A stretch of 64,000 bases of DNA from Candidatus Woesearchaeota archaeon (GTDB lineage Archaea; Nanobdellota; Nanobdellia; Woesearchaeales; JAFGPW01). The notes beneath the pieces were generated by a model, which saw only the letters and a program-made list of their open reading frames with translations, did no database searches and had not been told where the DNA came from. Shown piece by piece: positions 56,553 to 64,000 of the stretch (its first letter is position 1; every line of letters starts with the position of its first letter). Location: NCBI GenBank assembly GCA_016935985.1, contig JAFGPW010000004.1:1-64000 (forward strand), read 5' to 3'. The translations under genes and the position numbers were made by a program.

Positions 56553-57666
56553 GCGCCGCAAGCTGTTTCGCTGACCTGTCCCAACTGAACGTGTTCATAA
56601 CGAATTTTTTCCCCGCCCTGCCCCTTCTGTTCCGGTACTGCGTGTCGCTCATCAGCATGCTAATCTTCTTCGCGAGACCCAGCAGGTCATGCTCCTTGAA
56701 ATATTCGATATAGTTACCATAGACAGAACGGAATATCGGCAGGTCTGTTGCGATGCAAGGCTTACCCAGAGCCAGGGACTCCATAGGGGGCATACCAAAC
56801 CCTTCGAACGACGTCGGGAAGACAAGAAACATCGATTCCGAAATCACACGCCATTTCTCTTCGTCCGAGATACGACCGAGGAATTTAGAGTCGATACTGA
56901 GCTGCTCAGCTAGCTTTTGCAGCACTGCCCTCTCAGGCCCGTCCCCCACGATAACAACACCAGGACGTTTTCCCTTCGGGATGAGTGAAAGCGCTTTCAG
57001 GAGGTCATCGACATTTTTCGTCCGATAGAGCCTTCCGATATAGATAATCTGGCACCTCTCAACAACGCTCGGCAGGTCAGGTACCTTATCTATGCCTGGC
57101 AGGATGACCGCATCGACCTTGCGGTTGAGCCATTTCGATGCGTTCAACGCCGTAAGTCTTGAATTTGCGATGAGGATGTCGGATTTCTTCGCCACTTCAC
57201 GGAATTGCACCCATTCATCCTGGACTCGTTCATCGGTGTCGCCAGTCAGCTGGGCGTACCAATCAGGGGTCTCAAAGATGAAGGTGACCGATACAGCATT
57301 GATCCGTGTGGCTATCCGGTGAGCCTTGACAGCCGATGTCCTCTGGTAACCGATGACACAATCGAAATGTTCCTTTCTGCACCTAAGGTCAAAGAGACGA
57401 TCATTGAGACCCTCCCAAACCGAGTTCAGAATCCATATGCCGGGGAAGAAACGGGGAATCTCGCCGACATACCGTTGATAGCGGAACCACTGTTCAGACC
57501 CTGCCATGAAAGGCAACCTATTGATGCTGTAGATCCAGATTTCATGGCCCTGCCGTGCCAGTGCCTCGCAGAACTTGAAAACAGAATAATCGCCGCCCCC
57601 ATAATACCGACTCAAGTTCCTTGCAATCAGGAGTATTCTGAGCCTGCGGGGGCGTGCCATCAGCAT
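56530..57666 (-). CDS. Glycosyltransferase family 4
   Basis: YYGGGDYSVFKFCEALARQGHEIWIYS, IIYIGRLYRTKNVDDLLKALSLIP, FPTSFEGFGMPPMESLALGKPCIATDLPIFRSV. Confidence 0.93.
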   Translation of the reverse strand: MLMARPRRLRILLIARNLSRYYGGGDYSVFKFCEALARQGHEIWIYSINRLPFMAGSEQWFRYQRYVGEIPRFFPGIWILNSVWEGLNDRLFDLRCRKEHFDCVIGYQRTSAVKAHRIATRINAVSVTFIFETPDWYAQLTGDTDERVQDEWVQFREVAKKSDILIANSRLTALNASKWLNRKVDAVILPGIDKVPDLPSVVERCQIIYIGRLYRTKNVDDLLKALSLIPKGKRPGVVIVGDGPERAVLQKLAEQLSIDSKFLGRISDEEKWRVISESMFLVFPTSFEGFGMPPMESLALGKPCIATDLPIFRSVYGNYIEYFKEHDLLGLAKKISMLMSDTQYRNRRGRAGKKFVMNTFSWDRSAKQLAALIAQRAF

Positions 57667-59675
57667 TACCTCCCCCTCTGGAGGTCCCACATCGAAATCG
57701 CCGGATTGTCGTAAATCTTGTTCTTGATGGGCTCGATCGAGATGAAGAAGTTCGTCGGTTTGCGGTATTTATCTCGAATATAATATTCCTCTTTATATTC
57801 CCTCATTAATTTTTTTACTAGAGGGTCAGTATAGGACCGTTCGTACACGAAAATACCATGCCTCCCCCAATAATAGGTACCTGGAGTTATCCAATCAGGG
57901 ATTATCCAAAGTTCTTTTAACTCGCCATCAAGTAGCATCCGCTTTATCTCCTCATTAGATCTCCTGATGGGTTTAAGTTTGGACAAGTCACCGAACTCTA
58001 AGACGTTGAAAGGCGTGCTCGGGATGCCGGTCTGGGCGTATATGATGACGCTCGCGAGCATGCCGTCATCGACGAGGATCGAAGAGTTCAGGTCGAGGCC
58101 ATTGATGTACGTAGAGGAGGCGGTGATCTCGTCGTAGTTATAGACCACAGAGGGCTCATTGAAGAAGAATTCACGGTGGATGATAACGTTCGAGGACACT
58201 ATCGTCGCGATGATAAGGACGCCGAGCCATGATGCTGCGGTGAGCTTGCGTTCCCTATGCATGAAATAGTTGTAGGCCTTCACGAGCACGATGCTTATGT
58301 AGATGCTCAGCAGGGGGATGATGAATGAACGCACATAGTTCTTGTCGATGAGGAACTGAGAGAACCCGATGGTGATGATGAGCAGGAACATCTCGGGGAA
58401 GGACTTGTGTTTCTTGAAGATGAGGAGGAGCAGGCCGAGGGGCACCAGCAGCACCAGCAAGTTGACGGTCGTCATGTAATTGAGCACGAAATTGAAGAAT
58501 ATGATGGGGGGTGACCTCCCGGCCAGGAACTGGCTCTCATAGTAGTCGGTGAGGGAGGGGGTGTAGGACGCCGATCCGACGAACTGCCCGACGAAGAAGT
58601 AGATGATGACCATCACTAGTACCAAGGAGAGGTAGAAGTCCGGCTTATCGAGCGCCAGGCGTACGGTCCTGCGCGTGTAGTGGTCGAGGAGCTTATAGAA
58701 TCCGAGCTTCTTCTTGGACATCTCGTTCCTGATGAGATGGATGAGCACGACCAGCGTCAATGTAGAAATGATGATTGCGGCGGTGAATCCCCACGCAGGC
58801 ACGCTCTCCCAAGGGACACTATCGATGCGGGTCATCCAGCTCTCCTGCATCCTGTTCAGGTTGATCAGCAGGCGGTTCCTAGAGATGAGGTCGAGTATCT
58901 TTGCGATGACCAGGACCCCGATTAGTATCCCGATATCGAGAATCACCTTCAGAGAGAACATGGAATACCGTCTGATGAGGAGAGCATGAATCTTCGTCTT
59001 CTGAAACCAGCCCCATATCGTCGGCAGCATGAAATAACCGACCGTGAGGATATAGGCAAAGAGGATGATGAGGATGAACTGAAACATCCGATGGACGATG
59101 CTCGTGAACGCAATCGTGACGGCCGCAAGCGACGCATACCAAAGGCGCCGCGGGTCGCAGAAGCTCCGTATGAGCAGCCACATGAGGAGAGGATACATCA
59201 CGATGAGCATGATTCTCGCCGACGCGTTCCAACTGGTGAAGAGCACGAAGTAGGGGGCGACGGAGAACATGAGGGCCGTGATGAAGGCGAAGAGGAAGCT
59301 TCCGAACTCACGGGCGAGGACGAAGACGCCGATGATGCCGAGGACTGCGAGCCCAAGGGCCATGAAGATGATCGCCTGGTCTGTCAGTATCCCGAGGAGG
59401 GATGTGAAGGTCCCGAGGAAGAAGTATGTCGCAGAGGGGTAGGAGAAGGGGTAATACCCGAAGAGCGAAGCCGGGTGAAGTACCCAGTCGGCATATCCTT
59501 TCTCGACGAGGCTGTTCGCCATCGCGTTGATGGGGAAGCTGTCGAAGGTCACTTGGTGGTCGAAATGGAGGCGCGAGGCGATGGAGAAAATGAGGAGCAG
59601 GACGATGAGCAGTGTCTGCTTCCAGCTGATGGCGTCGCGCTCCGGATGGATGAGCGACGGCTGTGGTATCCTCAT
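57666..59675 (-). CDS. Polytopic membrane protein, GT-C-like; start MRIPQPSLIHPERDAISW
   Basis: About 12 TM segments; FDSFPINAMANSLVEKGYADWVLHPASLFGYYPFSYPSATYF lumenal loop. Confidence 0.7.
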   Translation of the reverse strand: MRIPQPSLIHPERDAISWKQTLLIVLLLIFSIASRLHFDHQVTFDSFPINAMANSLVEKGYADWVLHPASLFGYYPFSYPSATYFFLGTFTSLLGILTDQAIIFMALGLAVLGIIGVFVLAREFGSFLFAFITALMFSVAPYFVLFTSWNASARIMLIVMYPLLMWLLIRSFCDPRRLWYASLAAVTIAFTSIVHRMFQFILIILFAYILTVGYFMLPTIWGWFQKTKIHALLIRRYSMFSLKVILDIGILIGVLVIAKILDLISRNRLLINLNRMQESWMTRIDSVPWESVPAWGFTAAIIISTLTLVVLIHLIRNEMSKKKLGFYKLLDHYTRRTVRLALDKPDFYLSLVLVMVIIYFFVGQFVGSASYTPSLTDYYESQFLAGRSPPIIFFNFVLNYMTTVNLLVLLVPLGLLLLIFKKHKSFPEMFLLIITIGFSQFLIDKNYVRSFIIPLLSIYISIVLVKAYNYFMHRERKLTAASWLGVLIIATIVSSNVIIHREFFFNEPSVVYNYDEITASSTYINGLDLNSSILVDDGMLASVIIYAQTGIPSTPFNVLEFGDLSKLKPIRRSNEEIKRMLLDGELKELWIIPDWITPGTYYWGRHGIFVYERSYTDPLVKKLMREYKEEYYIRDKYRKPTNFFISIEPIKNKIYDNPAISMWDLQRGR

Positions 59676-60724
59676 CCCCGCACCTCCCGCATCCGTATCG
59701 TGTATCTGTCGACGGGAGAATATGGCAGGAAGAACCCGAGGAAGAGACCGAGGGCAGAGAGGTTCCATTTGAAGAGGGAATAGCCCGCCCTGACAACCGA
59801 CCGCTTCTTGACTGCGAAGAACAGGAAGAACGCCGCATAGAGGACCAGATAGGTCCCGATAGGCCAAAGGGTGAGGGGAGTGAACGCGAGGCAGGCGATT
59901 CCAACGACCCATACAGCGACCATTGCCAGATAGATCTTAAGTCTGAGCGCATGCTTAAGTATCCTGCCCGATCCAACGCTCTTCCGTAGCACCTGGCCAG
60001 GCCCATGGAAGTACCGTGATGCGAACTTGCCGGAGATCTCCGCCTTCGTGCTCGACTCGTCCCGATGATGGGTGACCCCGATGAAATCGATCCGCAGGAG
60101 ACGGAATCCCTTCTCGCGGAGCGCGATGCCGATATCAGACTCCTCGTTCGCATAGAGCTGCGGGTCGGTGAGGTAACCGACCATATCAACCGCCTCCTTC
60201 TTGTACATCCCGCCGCCCTCGAGGTAGTCAACTTCGCCGGTCTCGAGCGTGACATTCTTCTCCTGCAGGGTAGCTGAGATTAGGTTCCCGGAATGGGGTT
60301 CATGGACCCGCACCGCTGCGCCGGCGATCCCCCTCTCACGCACCCGAGGGATCAGCCTGATCAGCGTCTGAGGATGCAGCTCCATGTCACCATCGATGAT
60401 GTAAATCAGCTCTGCATTGGTCGAGAGGTATCCCATCTGGGGGCCCACGCTGCAGCGGCGCTGGGAAGGGTCGGTGAGCTGGATAATACGCAGCGGAATC
60501 TGGTTCTCTTTCCTGAGCCTCCGTGCAATCTCGACAGTCCTATCATCCGATAATGAATCGGCAAGGATAATCTCACCCCTCTTGATGAGATGTTTATTCG
60601 TGGCGTTCTCGAGCGCTTTCATGCATGACCGGATGCAGGTTTCAATGCGACGTTCCTCGTTCAGCGTCTTTATGATGACTGCGAGCGTCCCTTCCGTAAT
60701 CCGGCCTGTTGGTTTGCGAGTCAT
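59672..60724 (-). CDS. Glycosyltransferase family 2 with C-terminal TM helices
   Basis: TLAVIIKTLNEERRIETCIRSCMKAL, IILADSLSDDRTVEIA, YIIDGDMELHP. Confidence 0.93.
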   Translation of the reverse strand: MTRKPTGRITEGTLAVIIKTLNEERRIETCIRSCMKALENATNKHLIKRGEIILADSLSDDRTVEIARRLRKENQIPLRIIQLTDPSQRRCSVGPQMGYLSTNAELIYIIDGDMELHPQTLIRLIPRVRERGIAGAAVRVHEPHSGNLISATLQEKNVTLETGEVDYLEGGGMYKKEAVDMVGYLTDPQLYANEESDIGIALREKGFRLLRIDFIGVTHHRDESSTKAEISGKFASRYFHGPGQVLRKSVGSGRILKHALRLKIYLAMVAVWVVGIACLAFTPLTLWPIGTYLVLYAAFFLFFAVKKRSVVRAGYSLFKWNLSALGLFLGFFLPYSPVDRYTIRMREVRG

Positions 60725-60725
60725 C

Positions 60726-61862
60726 TTATTTCCTTAGGATTCTTTCGAGCTCATCGAAATTCTTCTTCGAGAAGTTCTGAAGGACGATTTGGCGGTTCCG
60801 TTCCCCCATCCCTTTCCAGGAGGATGGTGAATCGAGCGTCTTTCCGATAGCCTTCGCGAGTTCTTCCGGGCTCGCTTCGGGGACAAGGACCTTCTCGACC
60901 AGCTCAGGGATTCCGACGTGCCTCGTGGTAATCACTGGTTTCGCCGCGAGCATCGCTTCCATGAGGACGACAGGTATCCCTTCGCAGTCGGTCCCCCCTT
61001 TCACAGAGACGGTCTTGGACGGCAACACGAAGATGTCGCATTGGCTATAAAGGACATTCAGGAGGTCCTTATGGAGCTTGCCGAAGAACCTGAACTTGTC
61101 GGCGACGCCTGCCTGCTCTGCCCATCCACGGACCGGCAGGTGTCCTTCACCGCATACCCAGACGACAAAGTCATCACGCTTGAGGAAGGAGACCGCCTTC
61201 ACGAGATCATCATACCCTTTCCGTTCCTCGAAGGAGCCCACGACGAGTATTTTCCTCTTCGTATCCGGGAGATCTGCCGTAGGGTCTACGAAGAGCCTGA
61301 TGAGATGAGTCTTTTCTGGCTCAGTCCCGAACTTGGTGATGAGAAGCTGCCTGTTATGGTCAGAGACCGTGATTATATCATCAGCTCTTCCGAGCGCCTT
61401 CCGGAAGAGCTTCCAGTTCCGGTTCCGGTAGAGCTCATGGGCGTGTATGGTGACAGAAAGCCTGCATCCGGTGAGCAGCTTCAGGTAATAGCCGATGAAG
61501 AGCTTCGCATCACCGAAATGGCAATGGATGTGGTGGAGACCCTCGCGGGATACTATCCCGGCGTATTCATTCGCTATGAGGAACCAGAGGGTCCCCCAAT
61601 CCGAGAGCGATTGGATGAGAATCCGCAAGTATCTGATAGGGCTCTTGATGAAATACCAGGGCTGCTTGAGGATCGAGCCCCACCTATGGAAGGTGTAGGT
61701 GTTCCAGGAAGGTTTCGGATTATAGACACCCGGATTAATTTTCGTCGTGAAGATAAAGATTGTATAATCCCTCCTCTCGAGTTCTTCAAGCTCCCGGAGG
61801 ATGAACCTATGGATACCGATATCCAGGCCGAGGATGTAGCCAATCTTCTTCTTGCCGCTCAT
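60726..61862 (-). CDS. Glycosyltransferase family 4
   Basis: RADDIITVSDHNRQLLITKFG, KILVVGSFEERKGYDDLVKAVSFL, GIPVVLMEAMLAAKPVITTRHVGIPELV. Confidence 0.94.
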   Translation of the reverse strand: MSGKKKIGYILGLDIGIHRFILRELEELERRDYTIFIFTTKINPGVYNPKPSWNTYTFHRWGSILKQPWYFIKSPIRYLRILIQSLSDWGTLWFLIANEYAGIVSREGLHHIHCHFGDAKLFIGYYLKLLTGCRLSVTIHAHELYRNRNWKLFRKALGRADDIITVSDHNRQLLITKFGTEPEKTHLIRLFVDPTADLPDTKRKILVVGSFEERKGYDDLVKAVSFLKRDDFVVWVCGEGHLPVRGWAEQAGVADKFRFFGKLHKDLLNVLYSQCDIFVLPSKTVSVKGGTDCEGIPVVLMEAMLAAKPVITTRHVGIPELVEKVLVPEASPEELAKAIGKTLDSPSSWKGMGERNRQIVLQNFSKKNFDELERILRK

Positions 61863-62323
61863 GTTCTCATGCGTTCTGGGAACAGCTTGGGGTCGCTGTT
61901 CTTAGCTATGAACTCATCTTTCGTGCATAACTTCCTAGCAGGGACTCCGGCGTAGACCGAGTCGGATTCGCAGTCCTTCGAGACGACCGACCCAGCACCG
62001 ATGATGACATTGTCTCCTATAGTGACGCCGGGTAGCACGACGCTGTTCATGCCAATGAAGACGTTGTTTCCTATGGTGACCTTTTTATACATCGTGTACC
62101 CTTTGCCCTTGAAGCATTCTGTCGACCCGTCGTGCGCGAGCACGCACACGTTCCTAGTGATATAGACGTTGTCCCCTATCTTGACGAGCCCCTTGACGAC
62201 CTTCGGTGTGTCTATATAGGCCTTGGGTGATATATATCCTCCTTTACCAATCTTAATACCTGCCTTTTTCCAGTCGCGTGCCTTCCACATGCGGACGAGC
62301 TTTCCGAAAACCATGGTTTTCAC
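61859..62323 (-). CDS. Left-handed beta-helix acyltransferase
   Basis: Hexapeptide repeats IGDNVYITRNVCVLAHDGS...VTIGNNVFIGMNSVVLPGVTIGDNVIIGAGSVVSKD. Confidence 0.93.
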   Translation of the reverse strand: MKTMVFGKLVRMWKARDWKKAGIKIGKGGYISPKAYIDTPKVVKGLVKIGDNVYITRNVCVLAHDGSTECFKGKGYTMYKKVTIGNNVFIGMNSVVLPGVTIGDNVIIGAGSVVSKDCESDSVYAGVPARKLCTKDEFIAKNSDPKLFPERMRT

Positions 62324-63342
62324 CTTCGCCTCTTCACGATGTCGCGCACCGCTTCGAGGATGACATCGGTCGTGTCGACCCAGGAGGTACCAACTCGTTT
62401 GGATAGGGTGGTGCGCGTCTTCCTTTTATAATCCTTATGGATGATGTCGAGTATTTCCTTAGTGATATCTCCTTTCGGGATGCGTATGAGTCCTAGCCTT
62501 ACCAGCTCGCGATTTACTAGCATGTCCCTGCCGCCGAGGTAGACCGCAGGCACACCCATGAGAGCGGCCTCCCGAATCATTGTGTCGCCGCTCGAGATAA
62601 TCGCCTTGGCGTGAAACATCAGGGAGTATATGTCATCTACCGGCTCATTGAGGACAATGCAGGATTTTTCGAAGAGATGCTCTTTTCTCTTATCCTCGAG
62701 CGAAAGGACCACCAAATAGCCAGCACCCTTTATTCTTGAGAAGAGGGCATTCCAGTCGAACAACACTTCAGTTTGATAGTTCAAGCTAGTCGAGGAGATG
62801 AGGCGGACGAAGACATATCTCTCAGGGATAATGCCATACTGCTTTAGGGCTTTCGGAGATGGCTTGAACCTGTCAGGAGATAGGTATGCGAGCTCTTTAT
62901 AGCCATGGAAGTGATGGATGTTCCTTCCCTTAAAGGGTATGAAGCTCGGGATGTAGTAGGCAGTCGAGAACAACCTTCCCAGATGGAAATTTATCTTGTA
63001 TTCAAAGTCGTCATAGAAATTTATTGAAGGTACGCCGGCAAGCTTGGCTGCTAAGGTGATCCCGTGCCCTGAGAACGAGAGCGTGAGATCGATGTCTCTT
63101 TTCCGTATGAATCGGAAATTGAACAGCGTCCGCTTAATGAAATCCAAGATTTTAAGGGGAAGTTCATTCTCGTGCTTTCCGTATATAGTATAAGGCAATC
63201 CGATCTCCTTCTCGAATATCTTTGAGAGCTTACCGCGTTCCCTGATTACCACATAGAGACCATGCTTCTTCTTAAGCTCGGGTATCGCATTCTTGAAGAA
63301 GTTCACGTCCGCAGCATGGTAGAGCTCGATAAGTATCCTCAT
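62320..63342 (-). CDS. DUF354-family (GT-B-like) protein
   Basis: MRILIELYHAADVNFFKNAIPELKKKHGLYVVIRERG...GDTMIREAALMGVPAVYLGGRDMLVNRELV. Confidence 0.85.
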   Translation of the reverse strand: MRILIELYHAADVNFFKNAIPELKKKHGLYVVIRERGKLSKIFEKEIGLPYTIYGKHENELPLKILDFIKRTLFNFRFIRKRDIDLTLSFSGHGITLAAKLAGVPSINFYDDFEYKINFHLGRLFSTAYYIPSFIPFKGRNIHHFHGYKELAYLSPDRFKPSPKALKQYGIIPERYVFVRLISSTSLNYQTEVLFDWNALFSRIKGAGYLVVLSLEDKRKEHLFEKSCIVLNEPVDDIYSLMFHAKAIISSGDTMIREAALMGVPAVYLGGRDMLVNRELVRLGLIRIPKGDITKEILDIIHKDYKRKTRTTLSKRVGTSWVDTTDVILEAVRDIVKRRR

Positions 63343-64000
63343 CCAATCACCTTCCGTATTCTTCCGCTGATGGCAGCAGCGATTCTTGAGGGGAGGAGCC
63401 GCCAGGCTGCTGCAAGAATCTTCCGTTTATACGAGGCCTGCGAAACGCGTGGGGGCTTGGTCCCCTTCCTCAGCAGATATCTGTACGCAAGCTGCACTGG
63501 CACAGCCCCCCACCCCTCCTTGAAGAAGTGGGTGCCTGAACCTGGAAGGCTCCGTCCGAAATCGAACTCCTTGACACCGTGCTCCTTAAGGTATTTCAGG
63601 GTCTCCCAGAAGAGCGCATAGTTAGGTTGGTGGTCTTCATACCGGGCCTCTGCCGCTCCCCACGCATAGACAATCCGTGTTCCGTGCCTGAGCAGGAAAA
63701 TCGACGCCACTGGAGTCCCATCGATGCTAGCAGTCGGAATCAGCACGTTGTCGCCGCCATGTGTCAGGAGCGATTCGAAGAATCTCTTCGGATGGACGGG
63801 GCTGCCGAGCCGCTTCATCCGTCTCGTATAGATCCTGTAGAAGGAGTTGACATCCTTCGTTTCGGTATCGACGGCAACGCTTTCTTGCGCTTTCCTGACA
63901 TACCGTCGGGTCCGTTTCTTGAGCGCAGCGAACTGTCGTTCCTCGTCGATCAGATTCAGCCTGAGCGTGACATGCCCGCCGCCCGGAACGAGTCTAGGGT
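63339..64000 (-). CDS. FemAB/GNAT peptidyltransferase-like protein (5' end beyond right edge)
   Basis: Frame stays open to the window edge: LRLNLIDEERQFAALKKRTRRYVRKAQESVAVDTETKDVNSFYRIYTRRMKRLGSPVHPKRFFESLL...ATLFWETLKYLKEHGVKEFDFGRSLPGSGTHFFKEGWGAVPVQLAY-type FemAB signature. Confidence 0.82.
   Translation of the reverse strand, partial: PRLVPGGGHVTLRLNLIDEERQFAALKKRTRRYVRKAQESVAVDTETKDVNSFYRIYTRRMKRLGSPVHPKRFFESLLTHGGDNVLIPTASIDGTPVASIFLLRHGTRIVYAWGAAEARYEDHQPNYALFWETLKYLKEHGVKEFDFGRSLPGSGTHFFKEGWGAVPVQLAYRYLLRKGTKPPRVSQASYKRKILAAAWRLLPSRIAAAISGRIRKVIG

Overview
The window is a gene-dense, mostly high-GC archaeal chromosome segment. It carries archaeal informational genes: the 5' end of 16S rRNA on the minus strand; intron-bearing tRNAs; the eL42-eS27-aIF2alpha-Nop10 cluster; eL37-LSm; eS8; aIF1A; GINS; prefoldin alpha; FtsY; ScpA; and an S-layer protein. 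I have not assigned the lineage. From about 26 to 50 kb it is rich in secreted or membrane proteins. From about 51 kb to the right edge lies a lower-GC glycan/surface-polysaccharide locus made of two convergent gene clusters.

Most noteworthy points:
(1) At least four secreted proteins share a C-terminal tag, PEF-x-T-x-G-A / TM / basic tail, and a CPBP/CAAX-like intramembrane protease lies next to two of them. This is a candidate surface-protein sorting system.
(2) There are bacterial-type envelope enzymes in an archaeon: a PlsX-like acyltransferase, an LspA signal peptidase II, UppP, and a FemAB-like protein.
(3) tRNA biology is unusual: a tRNA-Ile with a UAU anticodon, a tRNA-Leu(UAG) with two introns (one non-canonical at 30/31), and duplicated tRNA 3' ends resembling integration scars.
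(4) A Hel308/Ski2-like helicase is truncated after RecA1.
(5) Short genes absent from the ORF track were found by eye: eL41, Nop10 and eL37.

There is no CRISPR array and no recognisable transposase.
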